64,000 bases of DNA. Origin: Halictus rubicundus. Lineage: Eukaryota > Arthropoda > Insecta > Hymenoptera > Halictidae. Below are positions 21,601 to 31,363 of the stretch, in pieces. The notes beneath the pieces were generated by a model. That model had not been told where the DNA came from, did no database searches, and saw only the letters and a list, made by a program, of their open reading frames with translations. The position numbers and the translations under genes were made by a program. Within the stretch, counting starts at the first letter, position 1. Every line of letters begins with the position of its first letter. The stretch spans positions 186,001 through 250,000 of the forward strand of contig NW_027488640.1 of NCBI RefSeq assembly GCF_050948215.1, written 5' to 3'.

Positions 21601-21843
21601 TTTAGGTTAGGAAATGGTATGAAAGAGAGAAAATATTGGCTGGATGAGGAGGAGAGAAAATGTAGAGTGTGTGGATGGATAAGTGAAACGTGGGAGCATG
21701 TATGGGAGGAATGTATGAGGCTGGATGAGGAAGGAGGTTGGCAGGAGAAGATGGGGGAAGTGTTGGATGATGAGGGGGGAGGGGAGAAGTGGATGAGGAG
21801 GGTGGAGGAATGGAGGGAAGGTGCAAATGGAGGATTGGGATGA
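18637..21843 (+). CDS. LINE D ORF2: AP endonuclease and reverse transcriptase (1068 aa)
   Basis: Uninterrupted. Endonuclease: VTFWNVAGLRNK at the start, METWLEERGW, IIGGDFNARTGREGG near residue 140, and DSDHLPLTVWL near residue 240. RT: KAAGGDGIPNEVWKYG, YRGVTLTQTAYKVYAAILAERL, QTGFRKGLGCMDNIYVL, FVDLKAAFDSVDRD, RQGCPLSPLLFTLLLADI and the catalytic box LAYADDIVML near residue 690. The C-terminus has a Cys/His motif (CRVCGWISETWEHVWEEC). All key residues are present, so the protein could be active in target-primed reverse transcription. It is rich in Glu, Arg, Lys and Gly because of the purine-rich strand. Start chosen as the first Met before the endonuclease domain. Confidence 0.9.
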   Translation: MEVKVTFWNVAGLRNKDEDFWKGLEEWDVIMLMETWLEERGWEQVRSRMPRGYVWEVQWARREEKMGRAKGGMLMGIRKEIETVRGEEGGREGVMGIKMRIEGGWWKVIGVYVNGDLREKLEVLGEWIEGREKGVRVIIGGDFNARTGREGGGIGGEDEDEGKGKGSRKSKDERINAEGRRLCGYLEERGWGILNGNVKGDELGEWTFIGERGNSVIDYILGDEDTRDGVKRMEVGERVDSDHLPLTVWLKGERVGGKRRGEGGRRRLMGCWTEEGVEEFRGKFGQKDGEGKGVEEDWRELKGRVKEALEEMGKKKRGERKGWWDEECKEEKKKVREELRRWKKRGGVGIEVKEKKLAYKKLCEEKKKKEREKWEREVEGIKTERQVWQLIRKERRKGSRVDERIRMDEWDKHFRELLGGVEWRVRKGEAKRRDEDGEEEIERGEISRVVKGLKEGKAAGGDGIPNEVWKYGGEEVEEWLWRVCNRVWKGEGWPDDWTEGVVVPIAKKRESRKVGDYRGVTLTQTAYKVYAAILAERLRKEVEGKRILPDSQTGFRKGLGCMDNIYVLNHIVNRQVRRKERKLVVLFVDLKAAFDSVDRDVLVGELRRKGVREGLIGRCEEILRETRGKVRVGDEEGEMFWTARGVRQGCPLSPLLFTLLLADIDEELERGGWGGVKVGGRKVYTLAYADDIVMLAEEEEGMKGMIGVLERYMDRKRLQLNAEKSKIMRCRRGGGRWKKVTWLWKGKALEEVSRYRYLGYVIKRDGGQEEQVAERIRKGAAVMRQVWGIGKRRFGKDWGRRIWLFDKLVWPVMSYGVEIWGWKEREGMERMQERYLKWVLEVKKCTPGYMVREELQRELMRGRAGLRAWGYEKKLRDGKGGELAKLCWEEMRGRERRGVVREGWEKERRDFFEDKGWTIQEMEEMMEERREEVSGELVKREKERQREERWEKIKKSRYNKWYGMVKGEGLPGYLKKGWGESRWQRVAKFRLGNGMKERKYWLDEEERKCRVCGWISETWEHVWEECMRLDEEGGWQEKMGEVLDDEGGGEKWMRRVEEWREGANGGLG

Positions 21844-22684
21844 ATGGGGAGCGACCGGAAGAGGGGGTCCGCGGGATAGGGAAGGGGAGGTGTAGGAGGA
21901 GGAGTGTGTGTGCGTGTGGGTGCGTGAGAGAAAAGAGTGGTATGCTATGTTGTATTTGTTTGTCTTTTTTCCTTGCTGATGACAAATTTACGGCAGTTAT
22001 TTATTTTATTTATGTTCAACCTGGAGCCTCACGCGAAATCTAGGGATATCAACTGAATTTCATTAATTCGCAAGGTGGTCGAGAGATGCTCTAGGAATTC
22101 CTTCCTTAGTGGGAGAATCGGTAGAATAGACGGTACTTGTTGAAGAAAGTTGAGATTTGTATTAAATAGCTCGATTGAGCAGTCTAAATATATTCTCAAT
22201 GAAAAACGATACAAAGAACGCACGGGAGATTTTCGCCTTCGCGATAACAAAGCGGTACACGCACGCGGTGGTTACGCAGTCTCAAATAACGCACCGCAAG
22301 TGTTACGAAAATCTCTATCGGAATCGAGAGTGACGGAGAAACGAGACAGAATGCACGGAATCGAAAATGACCGAAAGCTAAGTTATGCGCCTCGCTTGGC
22401 CTAACGCGTGCGGTTCGATCTACGTCTAATACACGACTCGTCTTCGCGGTAACGCGCGAGCACACGCGTCGCCGGCGAAATGACGTCACACGTCACCGGT
22501 ACGGCTACCGAATTTGTCCGTTTCGTCGAATTCAAAACGTCTCCAACGGCAGAACGTACACGGACCACACCAAAACAAACAGTTTTCAGTTCCCCAAGGA
22601 TTCTGTGTCAAACCCGTTACGTCCGTGCCCTACACTACATACACAGTGTGTCTAACAAATTTTGTATAATCTATTTCCAGCCGC
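21844..22684. other. LINE D tail and unassigned sequence
   Basis: The first ~190 bp are the probable LINE D 3' tail. From about 22040 to 22684 there is CG-rich and AT-mixed DNA with no convincing gene. It ends abruptly at 22684, where the LINE C coding sequence is broken (after VYAAG), so some insertion or deletion boundary lies here. I could not find LTR-like ends or a duplication. Confidence 0.4.
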
Positions 22685-24620
22685 GTACACCGCGATATCA
22701 TCGGCGTACGCGATTACTTTAACTGAATCACCAAAATATAAATTTAGTAATTCATCATAAATGAGGTTCCATATTATGGGTGATAAAACGGATCCTTGCG
22801 GGACCCCTTTTTCCGCGCTTACTTTGATCCATTTTTCGGCTGCCTTAAATTCGATGAATCTATTTTTAAAATATAGTTGAATTAAACCTTGCATATGTTC
22901 CGAAAATCCTCTTTTTTTCAAAATTTGGAATATGTTATTCCACGAGAGGCTGTTAAAAGCATTGCGCACGTCTAAACTTATCAGAATACCGAAATTTCCT
23001 TTTTGATTGTTAAAGGTAATATGATCCGTAAGAACTCTCAATGCATCCAGGGTCGACCTGCTTTTGCAAAAACCATACTGATTGCAGTGAAACGCTGGAT
23101 TGCCTAAATGTTCATAAATTCTTTTTTCTAGGACTCTTTCCATAATTTTATTGATGCTATCCCCAATACAGATTGGCCGAAAGTTGGAGGGAGCCATAGA
23201 ATCCTCAGAGGATTTCCGCAAAAGGATAACCCTGGCTCTCCTCCATCTCCTGGGAATGTAATGTAAGTCCAAGCAGCCATTGAATATTTTGGTAAAATTA
23301 ATTAAGTCGTTTTTTATAATAAATTTGATTACTCCCGGAGGAACCTTGTCTAAGCCGACAGCTTTGTTAGTCTCTAGTTCATGTGAGCGATATCCCATAA
23401 TTCGCTTCTTGTGACATTCACACTATTTTTTGTTTTATCAATAATATCATATCCAATTGGAGCTGACTCTCGAGGGAAAAGTACTTGTAAAATTTCTCTT
23501 GCCTCGTTAGATTCAATAGTAGGAGGTGGTAGTTTACTTTTATATTTATTCCGGATCACCTGAAACGGGCGTCCCCAGATGTCCTTTTCAAGTAGTGCAA
23601 TATAATCCTTCCACATATCTTTCTTACTATCATTAATTTTGAACATAAGTTTCTTTTTTAACTGTTTATACATTTTTTTTTCAGGTCTGCATCTCGACCA
23701 CGGGATTTTGCTTGTTGCCATTTCCTTCTCGCCTTAACTGTTTGAGATCTCAACTCAGCGATTTCGTCATTCCACCACGGATTTCCTTTATGTATGAAAT
23801 TTTTATACTTCTTTTTCATTGTTTTATTGTACGCTGTTATGATATTTTTAATATATATGTCAATTGATTTTTTATTTATTGCATGCCAATGAATATGTTT
23901 ATTTAACTCATTAAATTCTTGTTTAAACTTATCGGCATCAAATGTTTTTGTATTCCATAGCCAATCCTTGTTGTGTTTCATTACTTTATTATATCGATAG
24001 TTTCCAGTCATATCTATTTCGTGAATACATGTTTTGTGATCTGATCCGTTGAATTCGTGTTCAATATTGCTAGATAATTTATCAAATAAATTTCTGCTGA
24101 CGCTGATAATATCTATTTTGGACCGTCTTTTCCCTCTATGAAAAGTATACGAACCTCCATTTATATCTACCGGGATCATTTTCATGTCGTAGATAATATC
24201 GTTTAAAATTATTCCTCGTCGCGAGTCCATCGAATCACCAAAGTGCCTCGATCTTGCATTTAAGTCGCCTAATATAACAATAGGGTCCTTCCAATTCCTT
24301 CTATTATTTTTTAATTCATTCATACAAGATTCAAATTCAGTTATATTACAATTTGGGGTTACATATACATTTATTATAGTCAAATAATCCAATTTAATTC
24401 CTGTGTAAAAATTGCCGATTACTTGCATGTTATGGGATAGTTTTATGTTTTTATTTCTAATCAGTATAGCCGCCCTATGGTCGGTAGAACTTATCCATGA
24501 TTTACTTGTTCTATAAGGTTCCTGAACACATACTATATCTACTTTATGCTTTGCCGCCATTTGTTCCATTAGCTCATGGGCTAATTTAGCATTGTTGTTA
24601 TTTACTTGCAGAATTCGCAT
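22685..24620 (-). pseudogene. LINE C ORF2: endonuclease and RT, frameshifted and truncated
   Basis: From 24620: MRILQVNNNNAKLAHELM, the R1-type endonuclease start; VCVQEPYRTS; VILGDLNARSRHFGD; TFHRGKRRSKIDII; GSDHKTCIHEI. The linker NPWWNDEI follows. A frameshift near 23680, next to a run of T on the plus strand, moves to the segment ending at 23374. A second shift near 23385 moves into the RT: NKAVGLDKVPPGVI, FRPICIGDSINKIME, QYGFCKSRSTLDA, SLDVRNAFNSLSW, GVPQGSVLSP, IAYADDIAVYAAG. The sequence then breaks at 22684, so the thumb and the C-terminal Cys/His region are absent. Confidence 0.85.
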
Positions 24621-26348
24621 TATGATAGACTATAAATTGTTCCTTGAGGTCTTGTATCGTCCTCCTAAATCTAGGACACGCCATTGAACAAGTCAAATGG
24701 TCGTCTATTAGTTTTTGTTCGTGACCTAAAGCATTGTATGACCTTAGGGGCCGGAGTCATTCGTACACGAGTCATACCTATTTTAATTTTTCCTAGTTCC
24801 TGAACCTTACTTAGATATTTTAGCGGGATCTCTGCAACCGCTAATTGGGTGCCCATTTTGGTCGTTCGCAGAACTTTCACTTTTATATCTTCTTCGCGAA
24901 TATCCAGGTTTTTAATTAAAGCTGTAATTATTTTCTCTTTTCCAACCCATGGATCCAAGTCTCTCAATTCAAGGTCAAACATCTTTTGTAGGATCTTGAC
25001 CTCCTGGTCCTTATCTTTCAGCGACGTGTCCAGTTTCGCTTTTAGCTCTTCTAAATTACTATTTTCTTCTAGCTCAATCAACATCTGTCCTGTACGTGTT
25101 CTTCTTACTCTACGAACCGCTTCTGAATTTTCTATGTTCTCGCTAATTGTAGTATACATTTCCATGTAATCTTCCTTTCTCTTCATTTTAATGACAATTG
25201 CGTCCGGGCGTAAAACAGTCCATTTTGGACGCACTGTCTTCTTAGATTTTAACCTTCTATCTATTCCACTGGTAACTGAGTCTTCACCTTCTTTCTCCGC
25301 GACTTTCTCTTCTCTTTGTCCTCCAACGGTAATCCACTCTGTTTCTTCATATGTCCTCTTTGCTCTTCCATGTTGAACTTTCTCTTTTCCTCTTTCTTCC
25401 TGACTTAGTTCTGTCCTGTTTTTCCCTCTTAATTTTTTTCTTTAAATTTAATTCTCTGTTTCAGAAATTCCAGCGCCCTCCCCAGTGAGTCATCTGACTC
25501 ATCCGACTCCGACAAGGTTGAAACCCGATCTTCTTCAAACGTTAATGTTGGTATCGGGGTAAGCGTACCATTACCGTTTTCTTTCTTATCCTTCCTTATC
25601 TTTTTAGATTTACGTGTTGGTACCAACGGTGGAGAGGGAGGAGGTGATCGTCCCTCATCTATCGATCTTTTTCTTCCAGTCAAGGTTGCTTGTGCATATG
25701 TTAAGGGATATCTCGCATCAACTTGAGAGTATCTACTTGATGTATCTGATTCATCCGCACCAACTCTACTTTTCTTTTTTATTAAATGCTTTTTTATTTC
25801 TTTCTTAGATGTTATCGTGTGTGTTTTTTCAGGTTCTATTATTTTAACCTCTTCTGTCATTGTAGCAATTTCTTTTGTTTCCTTTTCCTTTTTTCCCTTG
25901 TTTCTTCATTCATTAAAACTTGGTTTCGTTTTAGTTCTTCTGTTATAAGTTCTGGTATTTTCTTTTTTATTAAGCCTTTTGCATGAGTTATACCAAAATC
26001 TATTTTCTTAACCAGTGATTTTGCCGTATTATTTATATTTTTATTTTTTGTTACTAAGTAATCTGATAAATTCGAAAAAACTTTAATTATAATTTCCAGA
26101 ACATCTGCTAATCTTGTAACCATTCTCATTACTTCATCATTAGTGTGTGTAGACTTACTATAACTACAGCCCGGTAAGTGTTTAGCAATATCACTGTCGT
26201 TAAAACTGTGACCAGCTCCCTTCACCCCATCCATCGTGGTATCCAAATTCATGTCCATTTGCGAGGTCCCGGTCTCTCCTGCATCCTTATCAGCCATCTC
26301 AACTTCCTTTATTATGTCCGATTCTTTAGATTGTAGTGGTGTATTCAT
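24598..26348 (-). pseudogene. LINE C ORF1, gag-like, with collapsed zinc-knuckle region
   Basis: From 26348 (MNTPLQSKESDIIKEV) the frame ends at 25857, where a shifted frame continues (MTEEVKIIEP to 25429). A third segment (25234-24671) holds the conserved gag-like core (RTGQMLIELEE, TKMGTQLAVAEIPL, RVRMTPAPKVIQCFR). R1-type ORF1 normally continues from QCFRC into three CCHC knuckles. Here QCFR is followed almost at once by the usual C-terminal tail, in another frame (SMACPRFRRTIQDLKEQF, ending at 24598), so the knuckles look deleted. The protein would coat element RNA. The copy is clearly dead. Confidence 0.75.
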
Positions 26349-26349
26349 T

Positions 26350-27029
26350 TTTCCATTACGGCCTTGGTTACTATCTCACCGAAGTGAGACCTCACTCATC
26401 AGCCAAATTCTTGAGAAAAAACAGTAACTCAAACCGTCCAATTGGATCCCGGGTATCCATTGACGAGCCCTAATCACGGTCCCGGTCCGGGCTCAGACCG
26501 GCGGTGACCCCACCCTTCCCCACGCCCATGCGCGAGCCCGCGCGTACGAATACGCACAACCACGCGCACATGCGGTGCGCGCTAGTGGCCAATGCACCCA
26601 TTGACCCACCGAAGTGCAATGGTGCTGCCTTCACCGCGCGCAAAAGTTTGGCAGTTAGGGTCTGTTAAAGGATGCAGTAGGAATCGTGGAGGGAGTTAAG
26701 AATCTGCGATGCGAGCACTGTGGTGTTCTAAATCTATCTAGCGTCTATTTTATTCAAACTTGCGTGAGTCACTTAACAATTAATCCCGACACCAACTTAA
26801 GACTATTAGTACAATAACGTAAGAAAACTGTAACTAAGCGACGCGCGGAAACCCGAAGAAGCGCAATGAGTTTCTTTTTGTTTAGAGAAAACGGCAAGGC
26901 TCAAGCGAAGCGATGCGTGTTAGAAACGAGCAGTTCAAAGACTAATTATAACTGAATTATGGGGAGTCGGTTGCGCTGAAGGTGGTGGGGAGAGGTGACG
27001 AGAGGCTCGGTGGTCTAGCGCCTTGTTAT
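26350..27029. other. Probable LINE C leader and unassigned sequence
   Basis: About 26350-26640 is GC-rich and probably LINE C 5' leader. The remainder, to about 27029, is mixed DNA with no gene. A 10-bp inverted pair (AGAGGTGACG near 26991 and CGTCACCTCT near 27044) spans the edge with the next feature. Confidence 0.4.
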
Positions 27030-27411
27030 GTTTGGGCAATCCCGTCACCTCTCTTGCCCCTGGCCCAGACATGGGTCTCGTGCCCCCGCGGAGCTCGCGT
27101 GATCCGAAACAGGGTCCATTTTTAATAGAGGTCGGACATCCTCATAGGCCAGCCAATCAAGGCAAGCCCCCCCTTCCGGTAAAACATGACCACCGGCTTA
27201 CGGTATGGGGTCCTGGACAGACCTTGTGGCTAGATCTATGCGTCCAGGACACTTTGCACCCCTTGCTCCTTTTGCACACGCCGAGGCGTGACCCAGGAAC
27301 CACCACGAGGAGGTGGAGCAAGAGGAATTTAGGTTCTGGACCACCGCCACTGCGGTATATCCTCCAGTGGATCCGAGTCACCACTAAAGGACCCCAGAAC
27401 CCTGAGGTTCC
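27030..27411 (-). mobile_element. LINE F, 5' leader fragment of a third telomere-type LINE
   Basis: Read on the minus strand it matches the 5' leader of LINE A (34017 down to about 33600). Shared phrases include GACTCGGATCCACT, CCACCTCCTCGTGGTGG and GGTGGTCATGTTTTACCGGA. It starts immediately after the TTAGGG repeats that follow the LINE A poly(A). It is cut off near 27030, before any ORF1. Confidence 0.65.
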
Positions 27412-27435
27412 CCCTAACCCTAACCCTTTTTTTTT
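27412..27435 (-). repeat. Telomere-like TTAGGG repeats plus LINE A poly(A) end
   Basis: On the minus strand nine A (27435-27427) are followed by GGGTTAGGGTTAGGG (27426-27412). This lies between the LINE A 3' tail and the LINE F leader. Confidence 0.8.
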
Positions 27436-27986
27436 ATCGTGAGGAAATGTTTTATACATACCCCGACTCCCTGGGGGAAGCCGGGGTTATGTGGGACTCT
27501 CCCCGGAGGGCGGAGCCCCCGGAGACTACCCACTAAAACCTCACGCCCACCTAAGCTACACGGGAGGTGCCTGGATCACGCGAGTACTCAACAGGACACC
27601 TCCCAGCTATCATCTACCATATCCCGGGGGAGGGATTAACCTCCCCCACTGCCTACGCTACAAGACCCCGGGCGGGGGGACCCGAGCGGTGTCCCCATCC
27701 CTGGAGCCTTCGGATTGGGTTTACCGAGCCCCAGCTCGGTCCACCAACAGCTCCCGGAGTCTTCGTGCCCCGCTCGGGGCCGGTGTCCCGAGGGAACCAG
27801 CCCCGGCCGAGGCAAGAAGACGCCGCCACCGGAAGGAAGGGCCGTCGGAGGCGCGGTCCGGCACGCCCCGACCCTTCCTTTCCCCAAACCCCCCACGGAT
27901 CCCCCTCCCCAATAGGGGAGGGACGGACCGACACCACCCCACACTGGGGAACTAGCCCGGGGGGTGTCGGCCTATCACGGGGGGAG

Positions 27987-30900
27987 CTATGCTCCGCCCC
28001 CGGGGGCCCGGGTCAGCTCACGCCCCGGGCCCCCAAGTTCGCAGCCCCCAATGGTAGGGGCATAACAGGGCGCGGGGAAACACCCCGCGCCAAACCCACT
28101 CCGCCCCCACCACTGGGAGCACACGTTGACGCGGGGCAGACCCCCGCGCCCTCCCAACAGTCGCCGCCACCCTCCTGGGGGGCACACGTCGGCGTGGGGT
28201 CGTCCCCGCGCCCACACCCTCCTGGCCGAGCCCGGGTCACGTTCCCGGGAACGCTCGGCGGCCTCCGTCCGGAACATCACGTCCTCACAGAAGGAGGCCA
28301 CCGCCTTCCACGACCCCACGCTGCCGACCATGTGGTCGACCACGGTCGACAGCGCGAGGTGCCACCCGCCCACTGCGGCTCTCAGGACACGGCGCGGCCC
28401 GGCCCAAGCAGGGCACTCCTCCAGAGTGTGCCGCGCCGTGTCGACATCTTCGCCGCAGTGGTGGCACCGCGTAGTCGGCTCCCGCCCCATTCTATGCTGG
28501 TACTCTCCGAAGCAACCGTGGCCGGAGAGCACCTGCGTGAGGCGGAAGGTCAACCTTCCCCGCCTCCTGCACCATATATAAAATATGGGCAGGAGGGCCC
28601 GGACAATCGGACGTGTGGAGGGCGTTAGCAGCGCCCTCCACTCCGACAAACATTCCGTCCGGGCCTGGCGATTCTGGCCCTCGAGCTCCAACTCCTCCTC
28701 GCGCGTGAGTTCCACCCCCGGCGGGCGGCGGAAGGAGCGGGCGATGTGGTATAGCTTCGCCCGCTCCGCCGCCACCACAGTGAAGGGTGGAATCACGGCG
28801 AGGAGTCCTGCCACCTCGGTGGAGATGGTGCGGTACCCCCGTATGACCCGCAAGGCCAGCCGCCGCCGCACTCTTTCAAAGAGCTTGCGGCTGGGCGTGC
28901 TGGCCTCGAGCGAGCGGTGCCATACGGGGGCCACATACAGGGCTATAGACCGCACCACCTCCACATAGAGGCGGCGTACTTTCAAATCCGGCCCCCCGAC
29001 ATTCGGCAGCAGCCGCGCCAAAGCGGCCGCCGTCCTCTCTAGTCGGGGGGCGAGGAGCTCGAAGTGTCCATCGAATCGCCAGCGGCCGTCTATGACCAGG
29101 CCCAGGTACCTCATCCTGGGCCCGATCGCGACGGAGGTTTCAGCGACGCGAATCCGGAGATCTTGACCACGGGGTAGCCGCCACGGCCGAGGCGATCCAT
29201 ACATCCAGATCGCCTCAGTCTTTGCGGCGGCCACGGTCAGCCCCATCCTCCGGATTCGCCCGACCACGCAGTCCAGGGCGGCCTCACACAGGTGCCTGGT
29301 CCTCCTCCAGTCCCCCCGCCCCTCGGCATAAACCAGGGTGTCATCCACATAGCAGATGACACCCGTATCCGGGGGGAGGACAACCCGCAGCACCGCGTCG
29401 TACGCCAAGTTCCACAGGAGCGGTCCGAGGACCGACCCCTGCGGGACGCCGCGGTGCGTCTCCCTCGTGTGCACAATGCTATACCGGCCGGTAAACACCA
29501 CCTCTCTGCCGCGGAGATAGTCGCCGACCACCTCCCGGAGATAGGGGGGCACCTGGAAATATTCCATCGCCCCCACTATCTCCCTCCAGGGCAGGGCATT
29601 GAAGGCGTTAGATATATCCAACGACACGTCTATCAACACCCTGCCCCGAGCGACAGCCCGTTCACGGAGGAGGCGCAGACGCTCCAGGGCGTCAATTGTG
29701 GAGCGCCCCCTCCGGAATCCATACTGGCTGTCGCTCAGGTCGGGACCACCCCGCGACAGGTGCTCGACGAGGCGGGCGGCAATTATCCTTTCGAACAGCT
29801 TGCCCGCCTCGTCGAGTAAACAAACCGGCCGGTATGCAGAGGGAGACTCTGCGGGTTTCCCCTCCTTTTGGAGGAGAACAAGGCACGCTTTCTTCCACTC
29901 TTTGGGGAAGACTCCCCGGCGCAGGCTCGCGTCCATGAAGCTCCCGAACGCCGGGGCGAGGACCTCCAGAGCTAAGGCCATTATACCACCGGGAACCCCA
30001 TCGGGGTCGGGGACCTTCTTGCCCCCGGCCCGGAGCTCCCGGACGGCCCGGTACAGCTCCCACTCGGTGACCCGGAATTCGTCCGACCACTCAATGGTCG
30101 GACCCGGGGCGCGTTCCCTCCTCCCCTCGTTCCCATCACCAGGGGGAAGAGGGTGTCAACGACGCGCCCCAGAAATTCCGGGTCTAACCGCTCCGTGACC
30201 GGGGACGCCCAGGGGCGGAGCTTCCCAAGCACCGCCTTATACGGGCGTCCCCACGCATCGTCACGGAGGGTGAGCAGGAGCTCATCCCAGGCCTTGGCCT
30301 TAGCAGCGGCAATCACACGCTTGAGGGCCACGGCCGCCGATCTGAACTCCCTGTACAGCTCGGCGACCCTCGGCTCCGCGTCGCCGCCCAGAAAATGGCG
30401 GCGACGGGCGCGGGTGTACCGGCGGCGGGCTCGGCCGGCCGAACTGCGAAGTTCGGCCAGCTCCCCCGACCACCAGTAAACTGACTTTCTCGGGGGCTGT
30501 GCTCGGACCCGGGGCATCGCCACGTCACAAATCATCTGCAACGTGTCCCGGATCCAAGCCGCCCCCTCATCTTCCCCGCGCTCCCTGGCCGAAGGCCAGG
30601 CGGAGCCGATTATCACGGCCCTCAGGAGGTCCCCGTCTAGTCGTTTCAGCGCCCATCTGGGCGCTGACGGGGTGCCACGTCGGAGGGGCGTGTCAAATGG
30701 CGAGTCCGAGACCACGGCCACGTCCATCAGGACTTAGGCGTGGTCGGACAAGGTCTCTCCATCCCAGACCCGCCAATTGGACACACGGCGCTTGGCGGCG
30801 GCGGTCGCGAAGGACATATCCGCGATGGACCAGCCGTTCCACCCCACGCACGTAGGCACGGAGCCCCGGTTTAACAGCCGGAGCTCCACCCCCTCCGCCC

Positions 30901-31363
30901 AGTCTTCCAGGACTCCGCCTCGGGCACTGGTCCCGGGGTTGCCCCAAGTGGTGGACTTCGCATTGAAGTCACCCAGAACCAGCACCGGACCGGCTATGTA
31001 CGGGGCTATCATCAGCCCCAGCCGGTCCAGGAACATCCCTAATTCGGCGGAGTCATAACTGGGTGAGCTGTAGCATACCACGACCAGAAATCTTCCCCAC
31101 TTTACCATAATCATCCCCCTGCCCCGTTCGACCACGGAGCAGGGGGGCACAGTCGCCGAGTGGCGACGCCACCATATCGCCACGGAGCCGTCAACGTCAC
31201 CGGAACAGTGTGGGTGGTCCGGGATCCTGTAGGGCTCCGTGGCGACGGCCAGGCCAACCCCCCACTCCTCCAGGCACTGGACCATCAGGTCCAGCGCCCG
31301 GCGGCAGTGGTTGAGGTTGGCCTGGAGTACCGGGAGAGGGGACCTGCGCGGAATGTGGACCAT
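27987..31363 (-). pseudogene. LINE A ORF2: endonuclease and reverse transcriptase with two lesions
   Basis: Starts at the ATG overlapping the ORF1 stop (MVHIPRRSPLPVLQANLNH). Endonuclease: ATEPYRIPD, LVLGDFNAKSTTWG, GWSIADMSFA and LSDHA, followed by a TAA at 30734-30736; the frame continues unchanged after it. A frameshift near 30115 follows TLFPLVMGT. From there the RT reads DPDGVPGGI, YRPVCLLDEAGKLFE, QYGFRRGRSTIDA, SLDISNAFNALPW, GVPQGSVLGPLLWNLAYDAVL and the catalytic box CYVDDTLVYAEG. The C-terminal Cys/His motif is CHHCGEDVDTARHTLEEC. Two lesions make it inactive as read; both could be checked against other copies. Confidence 0.85.

Larger units (their letters stand above)
17174..22030 (+). 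mobile_element. LINE D, full-length-looking purine-rich non-LTR retrotransposon
   Basis: A leader, ORF1 (17517-18586), a 50-bp gap, ORF2 (18637-21843) and a ~190-bp tail ending in an AT-rich stretch near 22010. The whole sense strand is strongly G+A-rich, with very few pyrimidines. ORF2 has no stop or frameshift. Clade is uncertain: ORF1 resembles L1-type ORF1p, and the RT has QGCPLSPLLF and YADD. Exact ends and target duplication are not determined. Confidence 0.8.
22685..26349 (-). mobile_element. LINE C, decayed R1-clade LINE, 3' truncated
   Basis: Minus-strand LINE with a gag-like ORF1 (24598-26348) and an ORF2 (22685-24620) that stops just after the YADD box, so the RT C-terminus and 3' end are lost. 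Several frameshifts are present. The RT block EKGVPQGSVLSPIIWNLIYDE places it in the R1 clade, in a family distinct from LINEs A, B and E. Confidence 0.85.

Noticed and set aside
17378..21985. Long minus-strand open frames rich in Ser, Pro and Leu opposite LINE D
   Set aside because: They are antisense of purine-rich coding sequence, which leaves few stop codons on the complementary strand. No domain is recognisable.
22043..22684. Possible solo LTR between LINE D and LINE C
   Set aside because: A right edge GTGTGTCTAACA looked LTR-like, but no matching left end or duplication could be found, so it is left unassigned.
27020..28630. Plus-strand Pro/Arg-rich reading frames as a host gene
   Set aside because: They overlap the LINE A tail and antisense of ORF2 in very GC-rich DNA; no splice pattern or domain supports a gene.
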